Below, one piece after another: positions 23,501 to 32,955 of a stretch of DNA of 64,000 nt (position 1 is the stretch's first letter; every line of letters starts with the position of its first letter). Position numbers and translations under genes: made by a program. The notes under the pieces were generated by a model. That model was not told the DNA's origin. It saw nothing but the letters and a program-made list of their open reading frames with translations, and searched no databases. This DNA is from Chondrosia reniformis (taxonomy: Eukaryota > Porifera > Demospongiae > Chondrillida > Chondrillidae): positions 2,046,001-2,110,000 of the forward strand of contig OX359194.1 of the NCBI GenBank assembly GCA_947172415.1, written 5' to 3'.

Positions 23501-26147
23501 GCTGCTATATGTAGTGAATTTGATCCATTCTATATACAAATCAGTATTCAGAAACACATTTATAATTAAAGTGCAACTACACATTACAGGGTTCACTTTG
23601 CTAAAGCACATCAGTGCATGTCGTACCTTAATCACAGTCTTTGGATCCATTTTGTGTACCACCATCAGATACTTAACTATCTCAAGAGAACCTGATTGTG
23701 ATGCATTATTTAATGTATTCCATCCATTCTAATATAATAGAAATACCATCATGATCAATAGAGGAACATGCATACATCATACGTATGTACTACTGTAACT
23801 GCTTCTTTGATGGTGCATTAATCCTCCCACCTTACCTCATTCACAGTCTGAGGATCCATTTTACACTCTTCAATGTAGTATTTTACAACAATAAACTGAC
23901 CATTAACAGCTGCTATATGTAGTGAATTTACTCCATCCTATATACAAATCAGTATTCAGAAACACATTTATAATTAAAGTGCAACTATACACATTACAGG
24001 GTTCACTTTGCTAAAGCACATCAGTGCATGTCGTACCTTAGTCACAGTCTTTGGATCCATTTTGTGTACCACCATCAGATACTTAACTATCTCAAGAGAA
24101 TCTGAATGTGATGCATTATGTAATGTATTCCATCCACCCTAAAGTAATAGAAATGTCATCATGGTCAATAGAGGAACATGCCTACATCATATGTACTACT
24201 GTAACTGCTTCTTTGATGGTGTATTAATCCTCCCACCTTACCTCATTCACAGTCTGAGGATCCATTTTACACTCTTCAATGTAGTACTTTACAACAATAA
24301 ACTGACCATTATAAGCTGCTATATGTAGTGAATTTGATCCATTCTATATACAAATCAGCGTTCAGAAACACATTTATAATTAAAGTGCAACTACACATTA
24401 CAGGGTTCACTTTGCTAAAGCACATCAGTGCATGTCGTACCTTAATCACAGTCTTTGGATCCATTTTGTGTACCACCATCAGATACTTAACTATCTCAAG
24501 AGAACCTGATTGTGATGCACTATGTAATGTATTCCATCCACCCTAAAGTAATAGAAATACCATCATGATCAATAGAGGAACATGCATACATCATATGTAC
24601 TACTGTAACTGCTTCTTTGATGGTGTATTAATCCTCCCACCTTACCTCATTCACAGTCTGAGGATCCATTTTACACTCTTCAATGTAGTACTTTACAACA
24701 ATAAACTGACCATTACCAGCTGCTATATGTAGTGAATTTGATCCATGCTATATACAAATCAGTGTTCAGAAACACATTTATAATTAAAGTGCAACTACAC
24801 ATTACAGGGTTCACTTTGCTAAAGCACATCAGTGCATGTCGTACCTTCTTCATAGTCTTTGGATCCATTTTGTGTACCAACACCAGATACGTACATCAAT
24901 TGGCTCAAAATGTAATACTGTTTATAATTCTCTAATTCTGAAGTATGTAGGACCTTGATACTTGCTTACTCTACTAGTACTTATGATACAGTGTGACCAT
25001 TAATACCCAGACAGCTAGTTAAAACATGCTTACGGTACGCGTCAAAAGTAACGCTTATACTCGCGAGATTCGAGTGCGAGTGCCTCGACGAGGCGAGTGT
25101 TAACGAGTGGCTTTTAGCTCGAGATTTTAGCGAGGGCCAAATCGAGTGCGCACGACAGGCCCTGAAAGCGATAATGGTATAAATACGTAGGTGGCGATTT
25201 TTCGCATCTTTTCTTCGCAAGGTTTTGCTCTGTCGATACTTCTTAAGCAATCGATATATCGCCGAAATCGATACTTCAATTGATTCTTAGCTAATTCTTT
25301 CTTAATTCAGCCATGTATGTTCGGTCGCAAGGACTACGATACGTTGTCTAGCATAAAGAGATAGTGGCGTCACTTGTCTAGTATAAAGAGATAGTCTTGG
25401 CATAGCGGCGTCACTTGTCTAGCATAAAGAGATAGTCTTTGCATAACGGAGTCACTTGTCTAGTATAAAGAGATAGTCTTGGCATAGCGGCGTCACTTGT
25501 CTAGCATAAAGAGATAGTCTTGGCATAGCAGCGTCACTTCTCAAATCTTGAATATCTCACCTAAAAAAGTGTTGCTTTTAGCACTCAATGCGAACGTATT
25601 TTCCCAATGATATTAGATCGAGGTGTAGTCGAGTGATGCTTGAGATGATTTCTTGCCACACCGAGTAATTCGCCCTCATTTCTCAAAATCGTCATCTAAA
25701 CGTGTCGATTTATATCACTTGGTATAATAGTCAATTTACCCCACGATGAGCACCTTTCGAGATCGAGAATTTATCGAGTGATCATTCGAGGTTATCACTC
25801 GTCTCGTCGAGGCACTCGCACTCGAGTCTCGCGAGTATAAGCGTTACTTTTGACGCGTACCGTATATCATTTGACATTAAAGGGTTACAGAACATCTGTA
25901 CATACATCTCTGCTGTAATCACAAAGTCTGTAGGAATGTGATGTTTGCTTACATTAGTAGTATCCAAGGGATCCATATGATACTCAGTTTGCAGACACTT
26001 TACTATATTAGTGCTACCAATACGAGTTGCCCAGTGTAGACAACTCCATCCTCTAGCATCTCTCCATGATATCAGATTAGGATGACTGTGAAGCAGCTGT
26101 TTAACTGAAGACACATTTCCAGATTTTACAGCTTGCTTTAGAGCTTT
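14575..26147 (-). CDS. Ankyrin-Roc-COR-Death protein, copy 2 (open, start exon not found)
   Basis: Exons in transcript order: 25,953-26,147; ten 102-nt ankyrin exons (24,646-24,747, 24,441-24,542, 24,242-24,343, 24,037-24,138, 23,836-23,937, 23,627-23,728, 23,428-23,529, 23,219-23,320, 23,018-23,119, 22,813-22,914); 21,743-21,829; 21,600-21,671; 15,279-17,489; 15,001-15,070; 14,575-14,873. Phases agree and give about 1,317 residues without the start. The 737-residue exon holds GPPYVGKSS (P-loop), a Ser/Thr-rich insert, LLDTGGQP (switch II), GTFKDK in the NKxD position, then a COR-like region. The last exon is a Death domain (ADVVQILGYKVEASWRHFG). The order equals DAPK1 without its kinase, so a signalling scaffold or sensor in death or defence pathways is a fair inference. 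Two transposons lie in introns (17,490-21,599 and 24,748-25,952), leaving the frame open. The upstream acceptor at 26,148 implies an unseen 5' exon. Confidence 0.88.
17838..17862. repeat. Left terminal inverted repeat of the composite element
   Basis: 25 bases that match the inverse of 21,074-21,098 with one mismatch. Preceded by the TA target. Confidence 0.92.
17870..18056. repeat. Left subterminal repeats with TTCCGCGGAA core
   Basis: At least five spaced copies of a CTTTCCGCGGAACGTC-like unit, preceded by palindromic variants around GGATTCCGTACGGATTCC. The core is self-complementary. The cluster lies between the left terminal repeat and the 3' end of the BEN gene. Likely protein-binding sites (transposase or BEN protein); inferred. 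Confidence 0.75.
18218..19120 (-). CDS. BEN-domain protein carried by the transposon
   Basis: 300 residues from the ATG at 19,118-19,120. The frame is open 27 codons further up, but this start directly precedes the folded N-terminus. Residues 3-55 look like an SH3-like chromatin-reader fold (ILVRWSDG, then VVGEKVVVSW and NFNAEVIDV). Residues 60-98 are low complexity and residues 100-143 a predicted coiled coil (LQKLESLSEKLDSLSDTVSG). Residues 219-290 fit a BEN domain (RRNLAARLAARMFPPRERVG, then GKKALNGPKIKAIYAVCMQHFP). BEN domains bind DNA or chromatin and usually repress transcription. The gene is uninterrupted, divergent from the transposase and separated from it by a 432-bp shared promoter region. 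It may bind the element's own repeats, silence it, or shield it from host repression; none is shown by the sequence. The domain call is by recognition. Confidence 0.8.
   Translation of the reverse strand: MEKILVRWSDGKSKGTTSLVRKSAVKKGTIVVGEKVVVSWGKSKKNFNAEVIDVNGAQAPASPATTRNEPEEQFTFELAAPAPSTSTDSRAPEGQQDDRFYTILQKLESLSEKLDSLSDTVSGVEARLVCRLRTLEEKVYTLQPPVSEYPLLQETPMRAPPMEMATPVPPYFWQEIPPTQLESPHDMPLQDITSRMNVGDVCIPPEDISSALQACRSRRNLAARLAARMFPPRERVGSNCRGVLGKKALNGPKIKAIYAVCMQHFPLQRLESATTSEKEMRCAIDEVCRKTKPPEEIENC
19205..19520. promoter_or_regulatory. Bidirectional promoter made of a duplicated palindromic module
   Basis: Two direct copies (about 19,214-19,363 and 19,380-19,509) begin ACGTACGTGCACACT and share GGTGCGAGATTATCC, CAGCCAATCAGATA and TTACATTCTGGTCCGCTTAA. 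Within each copy the CCAATCAGATA end is complementary to the TATCTGATTGG end and the middle also folds back, so each module is an imperfect palindrome with a CCAAT box at both ends. Placement between divergent genes suggests shared control of BEN protein and transposase. Confidence 0.65.
19553..20578 (+). CDS. Tc1/mariner DD34E transposase, intact
   Basis: 341 residues from MPLNEYQRG, the usual length for Tc1-type transposases. The frame is open 11 codons upstream, but this start fits the family. N-terminal helix-turn-helix region (about residues 5-125) with TLAQMRRILALEG and TISRW. The catalytic triad is present: D160 (FTDES), D244 (QDNDPKHTS) and E279 (SPDLNPIELVW), with 34 residues between the last two. 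HVWAGIS and related family motifs are also in place. No stop or frameshift, so the enzyme may be active. It catalyses cut-and-paste transposition into TA. AT-rich 3' flank without further genes until the right subterminal repeats. Confidence 0.96.
   Translation: MPLNEYQRGRIVALWTQCEGKWTLAQMRRILALEGIITTSPMISNTISRWHLTKSTRDCPKSGPPAKVPESHSRCIDDAMADNDELTASDLKDILIKEFGVEKVQYGERTIARIRNELGWTFTTARYCQAIRDANKQKRLDWCTKLIAEKEKFDDVIFTDESTFQLECHRRKCFRKKNMPRKLKYKHKHPPKIHVWAGISKKGATQIVMFSGIMNATRYSDILSASLVPFLKEMYPHGHRLYQDNDPKHTSKYIQRYFEANGVNWWKSPAESPDLNPIELVWGSMKNFIRDKLKPKNLGELKEGIRKYWSTLTPEVCTRYIDHLQKVMPVVVQVEGAPSGH
20810..21080. repeat. Right subterminal repeats, GACGATTCCGCGGATGCCCT unit
   Basis: About eight to ten variant copies of a 20-22 base unit with GACGATTCCGCGG. 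They are in opposite orientation to the left cluster (17,870-18,056), where the unit reads CCGCGGAACGTC, so the clusters form inverted subterminal arrays sharing a TTCCGCGGAA-like core. Confidence 0.8.
21074..21098. repeat. Right terminal inverted repeat of the composite element
   Basis: Inverse of 17,838-17,862 with one mismatch; followed by TA. Confidence 0.92.
22390..22721. mobile_element. Pogo/Tigger-like MITE (unit 2)
   Basis: Same element and same intron as 8,525-8,846, about 10 bases longer. TA-flanked with CAGTAGAACCTCAC ends. Confidence 0.8.
22813..24747 (-). repeat. Array of ten ankyrin exons, two alternating types
   Basis: Five A-B pairs of 102-nt exons, against three pairs in unit 1. 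The terminal B exon (22,813-22,914) is the most divergent (YGCNTLHYAS). One B exon (23,627-23,728) has TLNN instead of TLHN. A remnant exon at about 24,843-24,900 again lacks its acceptor. Confidence 0.92.
25033..25862. mobile_element. 830-bp non-autonomous TA-inserted element
   Basis: Terminal inverted repeats of about 65 bases with very few mismatches, beginning CGGTACGCGTCAAAAGTAAC, flanked by TA. It is absent from unit 1 (compare 10,325-10,340). No coding frame. The first 20 bases match the composite element's terminus at 17 positions, so the composite's transposase, or a relative, may mobilise it. CpG-rich, like the composite element. Confidence 0.9.
25345..25536. repeat. 41-bp tandem repeat inside the 830-bp element
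   Basis: About four full copies plus a partial one of a unit containing GTCTAGCATAAAGAGATAGT and CTTGGCATAGCGGCGTCACT. Confidence 0.9.
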
Positions 26148-26389
26148 CTGTAGACATGTTAACAAGAAAGAGCATAAACTATTAAGAAAATTGTTTTATT
26201 TATTAGTCTATGTGACTCAGTAAACAAGTTTTACTAATGTCATAAGATCTGAATGTTAATCTCTCTAAATTTATTATGTTTGCATACACTTTATTACATA
26301 ATATGATTAAATGGTATCTTTATATGAGCACAAATTGTATTCAAAGCAGAAAAGGGTTGCTTAACCATATAGTAGTACCATATAGACAA

Positions 26390-26836
26390 CCAAGAATATG
26401 AAGCTAGAGCAGACATAGCTGTCAGAAACTTCTGGGGCAATGGACAAAAGGCATTTTTCGATGTCAAGGTTTTCAACCCGCATGCCAAGTCCAACCAGAA
26501 GTTTGCTTTATCATCTTGCTTCACCCATCACGAAAGACAGAAAAAGAGAGCCTAGCCCAACAAATAATAGAGGTTGAACACGGGTCGTTCACCCCACTCA
26601 TTTTCCGTACCACAGGTGGTATGGGCAGACTGGCATCCATCTTCTATAGCAGATTGGCCTCTAAGCTAGCTGACAAACGGCAATAACCCTATGCATCAAC
26701 AATGGGCTGGCTAAGATGCCATCTCTCATTCTCACTTCTAAGGTCATCCATCCTATGCATCCGAGGTTCACGACAAAACTACATCCCTCATTTTCCAACC
26801 TCTACTGATCTGGCAGTCAATGAATCTCTTATATCA
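26390..26836 (+). mobile_element. Decayed retroelement ORF tail, copy 3
   Basis: The most complete copy. It keeps QKFALSSCFTHHERQKKRA, missing in part from copy 2, before a TAG stop and the frame change into EVEHGSFTPL. Same minisatellite context as the other copies. Confidence 0.65.
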
Positions 26837-26936
26837 CTCTAAACCAGACTTTTTTGTCAACTTATAATCATCATTCCTCTACATGCTACAAACTGTTAAA
26901 AATTTATACTACACCAGACTATTTTAGTAGTTACTA

Positions 26937-27197
26937 CCATATAGTGGTACAATATAGTAGTACCATATAGTAGTACCATATAGTAGTACCATATAGTAGT
27001 ACCATATAGTAGTACCATATAGTAGTACCATATAGTAGTACCATATAGTAGTACCATATAGTAGTACCATATACGTAGTAGTACCATATAGTAGTACCAT
27101 ATAGTAGTAATATATAGTAGTACCATACAGTAGTACCATACAGTAGTACCATACAGTAGTACCATATACGTAGTAGTACCATATAGTAGTACCATAT
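26937..27197. repeat. 13-bp minisatellite (unit 3)
   Basis: The longest of the three arrays, with two positions where GTAGTAGTACC is preceded by an extra ACGTA. Confidence 0.95.
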
Positions 27198-28216
27198 AGC
27201 ATACTAGTAATCTAATCATGACCTATATGTGACTGATTAAAAAGTGAGTGAGTGGCAGTCAAAATTGTCACTCATAAGTTATTTGTTGTAATGTAAAATA
27301 TCATATACCTCTGTAGCTTTAGTGACACCACCTCCACCTACTGTAGCTTTACTTTTAGCAGTACTCATCTCAAATCAGATAAGGGACACTGCCTCACACC
27401 TAATAAGGGAATGACAGAAGTGCACCTGACCACACTTATCTGACACATTTCCAAAGTGAGACAGTATGTCTGGAGACAGCCTCCTCTAAGAATAACACTT
27501 TATGAATATCATGAATCAGTTTTACTAATATAATTTAGACTATGAATTCAATTAGCAAAAAGAAGAAATCAACCATCCTTCACATTTATACAGTCTATCC
27601 TCTATCTACCCATGTATTATCTGTTCCCTCACTTAGTCAAATGATTGAGTTACAAAGCTTTTTAAACACACAAGTAGTGTAGTAAGCACAATATGACAAT
27701 AGCGATAATACTCTTAGTTCTCACTTACTGAACTTTAGGAATGGAGTAACAATGAAGTAAAGAGAAAGTCAGGATAAATAACAGAACAATCAGACATTAA
27801 ATGAACCATAAGGACTCTAGTGAAGGTGAGAGATTGGCTACTCCAAATGGGAGATAATGTTTGAGAGAATGACTTAACTGAATATTGACCTTGTTGTTCA
27901 CTTACTTTCTCAGATTTTTTATTTCTTTCTCTAAGACATTCTCAATGTCTCTGTTAAACTCATTTCATCCTAACCTGGTTCAGTAGAAGCAGAGACTTTA
28001 CAAACAAGAAGATCGAGGAGATTCACCTCTATAAAGAAGTGGGAGTGTACTAAGTACACTGGACCATATATAGACACTGGACACACCCCCTAGATACTCT
28101 ATACTATGTAGTATAGAGTCTATGGACACACCCTACAAGCAAATCATTACTTGTGATTACTTTACGATAGTCTACGGGACTTTCCCTTGAACACGCGTGT
28201 TAAAGATTTGATGGAA

Positions 28217-31200
28217 ATGGTTGTCTTTATCTGCAACGCTTGCGGACAGAGTATTAAAAAGAGCAAGGTTGAAAAGCATTTTCAACTTGAATGTGCCAAC
28301 TGCAATGTGCTCTCTTGTATCGACTGTGGAAAAGAGTTTGTTGGAGAAGAATATGCGGGTTAGTTTTATAGATAATTATTTCATGATTGTATATTTTCCC
28401 TTTTTATGTAATCGCACTTCCCAGATATCCCCAGTGTTAACTGTTGGTTGTGGGTTGACTACTGTGTCCAAGTTTATAACAATTAACAAACGTTTTATAA
28501 TAATTATCTTGAACGTAATTGCAATAATTTCCTCTCCCCGAGTAACTTAGAGCCGTGTTCACAATTACCATTCTCTCACTCTCTGTGAAGTACATAATGA
28601 CTTTATGTAGCATATTAAAGTGACATGATTGTATTTTACTTTCCAAGTTGCTCTTCCTTCATCAGCCCCCTAACACCTTTGTTGCTGATCTAACAATAAA
28701 GGTATCAACTAATTTCTATTGCCACCCTTCCTCCCATAACAGCCCCTAGTCCCCTGTAGCATGGTCTAGCACACCAGACTAGGTGATCACTAACAGAGAT
28801 TTTACTGTATTCTCATGATTTGCATGGTGGGAGGTTTGTTTTGGGGAATGAGTTCTTTGTTGGTCATCTGATTCTTCTGTTGTCTGTAGTGCATACCTCC
28901 TGTATCTCTGAGGGGGAGAAGTACCAAGGGAAGCTGTACAAGGGACCCACTGTGGACACGCCCACAAAGGGAGTGAGGAAACAGGAGCAGTAGCTTCAAG
29001 TAAGTGTGAAAACTACTTTAGTCTTGTGTCTGTACAATCTCCCTTTGTATGCATTCTATTGGGCTCCTTGAAGTAGCCATTTCCAAATGGAGTGTGTATC
29101 AATATTATAGTAATGATTTAATTAGATCCATAATTTTTTGTTCTTCAATTAAATCCTTGATACATGTTTAATGTATTGCTAATATAGTATCCATAGTCCT
29201 AATCTTGTGCATGAACTGTGGAGATGTTCTATTTAATTGTACCTTCAGGACAGTCATGCATTATAATCCTGTTGATCTATTTTAATTGGCTATGAATATA
29301 ATTATTTTTAGAAAGTTCAAGACACTGCTAAGAGCACTTCATTGGACCCCAAGATTGCACAACTGATGGAAGCTATTGCATTATACCCTAATGTACCAAG
29401 AAAGAGGAAGAATTTGAAGTTAGTAAAATGAATTTGTGTTTCATGCTGTATATGGTAGCCCTTTCAACCTATAGGGACTGATACAACTAAGAAAATTGTT
29501 ACTTTTGATAATTGCCATTTGTGATGTCATTGTCAAATATTTATGTGATTTATGCATGTCATTTATCTAATGTGTCTCAATTATGTTAGAATTTTGCAAG
29601 AAATTCTCTTAATGTATTTAATGCTGGAGTGATGGACCAGTTATGGGATGCCTTCAGTGGAACTGCCACTTCATGTGATCTCTTATCATCACAAGGTGCA
29701 TTGAGTGACCCATCGGAAGGTACATTGAATATATCCTAAAATGAAAGGAAAAAAATGCTTCCCAAGTTGCCAATCAGAAAGTGTTGCAACTACCGAAAAG
29801 GGAAAAAAGAAAAAACTAAAGAAAGAAGATGTACCTCTCACAGAAGATGTGTCTGACCAAGGAGAAACAGTTACTAAACCAAAGAAGAAAAAATAAAAAC
29901 AAAAAACTAGAAATATGTTTGAATCAAAAATAGCAGAGGAATCTGTAGAGTTACCTAAGGCAGACAGGCCAATAGAAGAAAGGGACACAGTTATGGCCAA
30001 GAAAAAGAAGAAAAAGACAGAGAGCAAGATGGAAAAGGGAGAAACTAACCAGTTACCAGAAGACACTATCCCAGAGCATTCAATAGACCTGTCCATTAAC
30101 AAAAGTAAGAAGAAGAAGAAAAAAGAAAAAAAGAAAACAGAAATACAGGACATGGAAGAACAAAGTCCAGAAGTGCTAGCTGATGAGCAAGTTTTCAAAA
30201 AAGAAAAAAATAGAAAAGGCAAGCATCAGGCTGTCTCTGAACAAGCACTAACTGAGGTCTCTGATGTGGAAGAGATTCCTTCTAGCAAAAAGTCAAAAAC
30301 AAAGAAGAAGATTAGCAAGTTGCAAAAGCCTGAAGTTATTAGTGACCTCCAAGAAGAATTGATGGAGGTAGATAATGTGGATATTTCTAAAGAGGAGAAC
30401 CCTGTCAATAAGGAGAATGTGAGTCAGTCTAGCAATGAGATTCCAAAAAAAGAAATTAAAATGAAGAAAAAAGAAAAGAAGATTATTCAACATAAAGGTT
30501 CTTACCCAGTGGACCAGAAGGAGGAGAAGTCACAAGTTGAAGATTGTACCATGGAAACGAATGATAAGCAAGAAGGAAAAAAGAAGAAAAAGAAGAGAAA
30601 AGCTACTAAGGAGACTCCAGTTGATCCTGGCGAGGGAGCCAAAACTAGGAGAGATATAGTTGAAAAGGAGGAAACTAATGGCAAAGGAATGGACGAAATT
30701 CATATTGAAGAGAGAGAGGATTCAAAGAAGGATGAGTCTAAAGGAGTTGGCAAAAAGAAGAAGCACAAAAAGGGAGTCTTATGCATTTCTCCTCAAGCAG
30801 TAGTACCATCTCCAGAAGATTCCTCTGCTCCTGTGAAACCTTTATCTGAAGAAAGCCAGGGCACGAAACAGAATCCAAAGAGCTTAAAATCCACTAGTGA
30901 AATATTAGACAGATCAACCATAAAGAAACTTGATGGCAATGAGACAGAAAAGGGAATTATGAAATCTATAAAGGAAGAAAATGTTGAATCAGCCACTATT
31001 CCATCTGAGGATTTAATGGAAACAACCACAGAAGATTTGCCTAGAGAAAAGAGAAAAAGGAAATGAATGTGGAACAAGAAGCTCCTGACAATGCCCCAAC
31101 AAAAATGTCAGTTATTCAAAAGTCTGAAAAAAAGAAGACGACTGAGAAGGATGGAAAAACTGAAGATAGAGAAGCAGCCACAGGAAAATTGCATGGAAAG

Positions 31201-31464
31201 AGACAGAAGTTTATATCTGACGATGCCCAGTTAGGGCAGAAAGCTAAGAAGTCAAAAAGGAAGTCAGAGCAAGTTAAGGACACAGTAATTGAAATTCAGA
31301 AAGATGATCCAATAATAACCACATCTTCTGAGTCAGCTCCAAAACTAGGCAAGAGATCCAGGAAAGAGGATGCCCCTCTCACTAAAGATGTTAACTACGT
31401 TGATACATTGCCAGACCAAGCCAGTGAAACCTGTCCCAAGAAGGCAAAGAAGATCAAGGGGTAA
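28217..31464 (+). pseudogene. LYAR: LYAR-like gene, copy 3, longest tail but several lesions
   Basis: Exons: 28,217-28,358 (zinc-finger exon; an in-frame ATG also lies at 28,211), 28,890-28,999, 29,312-29,418 and 29,590 onward. Lesions: TAG at 28,991-28,993 in exon 2, where copy 1 has Trp; exon 3 is 107 nt instead of 108 because an A is lost before its end; TAA near 29,711 after a small deletion; TAA at 29,894-29,896. A 383-codon lysine/glutamate-rich frame (29,915-31,066) ends at TGA, and a further frame (31,063-31,464) continues it after a shift. The basic tail with runs such as KKKKKTESK is typical of LYAR and nucleolar proteins. This is the only copy with an untruncated 3' end. It may be a dead gene, or the assembly may hold base errors in A-runs, but the TGG-to-TAG change is shared with copy 2. 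Confidence 0.82.
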
Positions 31465-32955
31465 TGCTTGTCATGTCACTGGTGAGATTGACGTCAGTTA
31501 AGCTGCAGCTACTGCATGTGGGTAGGCTGGTAGACGATGCCAGAGAAGCTACATCTCCTGGTAACAGGAGTGACAGTGGTTAACCAAGGGCTGAATACAG
31601 AGATGCCATTTGTAGATTTTCTTGATTTTTTATCTTGCTTATAAATCAATATTCAAATAACCAATTTCATTTCAACGGAGCAAAACTCATGCATGTTATG
31701 TGTCATCAAAAGCGATCTTTTTGAAAGCTTCCTGCTGTACAAGTATCAATTAGTATTACCGTATATCAGGAATTGAATGCCTGTGTTTAAGAATGCATGA
31801 TTACATGCATGAGTTTTGTCCACATCCGCCATCTTCAATTTGATTTCTACAGTACATTCTTTCTAACTATACGTATAGTCTGTACACCTTAAGCTTAAAC
31901 TTCACTTTATGTTAACCTATATATACCTGCAATTTTGATAAACACAATCCCCATACATTTGATTATGTACAGTAGTTGTAACTTGTGCATGGTGTCAGCA
32001 TTCACAGACATGTATATTATATGCAACATTTCCAATGAGTTTTAGAAATGTCTGTAATATACTTACATTTCCCCTGTCTCTCACCAATGCATACATTTTA
32101 TAGCAGTCTTTTAAATTGTGAAATGTGAAGCTGAATCTTTGCATGTGTCAGCATTCACAGATCTAGATCTAGACATGTATGCAATATAGTGTAATCTTCA
32201 ATCTATCCCTCTGTAAACTTATAACGTCAATGTATGATGAAGCAGATGGTGGTTCAGAGTCCTCAATAGTTATCTGGCCTATATATACTGTATATGTAGG
32301 CTTTGTGGCAGTTGTGACATGAGATTATGTATAGACTATATATAAGCCAGTTTGTTTTTTGAGAGGTGATATCTATATATACGTATTGTATATGCATGGG
32401 TCATGCCAGTAAGTGCATGGTAGAACATGTCATTAAGGAAGACCACAAGATGATTGGAGCAATTCCAAGGTTATGGACAGATTGATACTTCCGGTACCAC
32501 CTGATGTGGTCGACTCCTTGAATCAGAATCAAGGATCATGAATAGGTAGGAAGTTACATTACTAGTATTAAGGTATACATTACCCCAAAAAACTGACTTT
32601 ACATTCATTATTTTCCCTTTCTCTTTCTTTTTCCTTTTTCCATCTATATACAATCACATGCATGCAACAACCCATACACACTCCATTTTTGTATATACGT
32701 ATACCCACTCATATTTCTTGCCCTATATCATGTCCACATGCATGTAAGAAACATGCATTACTTTTTGCACCCATTGATAAGTTTAAGACCCTCTGTCAAT
32801 GACATTAATCATATAATACATGAACACTCCCACACGATACCGGCCATATAAGCTACAACTAATTATAAAGTTTCATAATATTATTTGAATACATAATTAT
32901 ATTGTTAAATTCATTCTTTCCTGAAGGGGCTTTGAATATAATATCAATTACATAC
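31465..32955. other. Non-coding AT-rich stretch
   Basis: No exon, RNA gene or element end is recognised. Two related segments around GTGTCAGCATTCACAGA (31,993 and 32,145) suggest a small local duplication. Confidence 0.5.

Noticed and set aside
24981..25250. Minus-strand ORF of 89 codons
   Set aside because: Starts in the 830-bp element and crosses its terminal repeat; no family resemblance.
25345..25536. Possible CRISPR array (regular 41-bp repeats)
   Set aside because: Repeats are contiguous without unique spacers and lie inside a eukaryotic transposon.
30226..31077. Several minus-strand phenylalanine/serine-rich frames
   Set aside because: Complement of lysine/glutamate codons in the LYAR tail.
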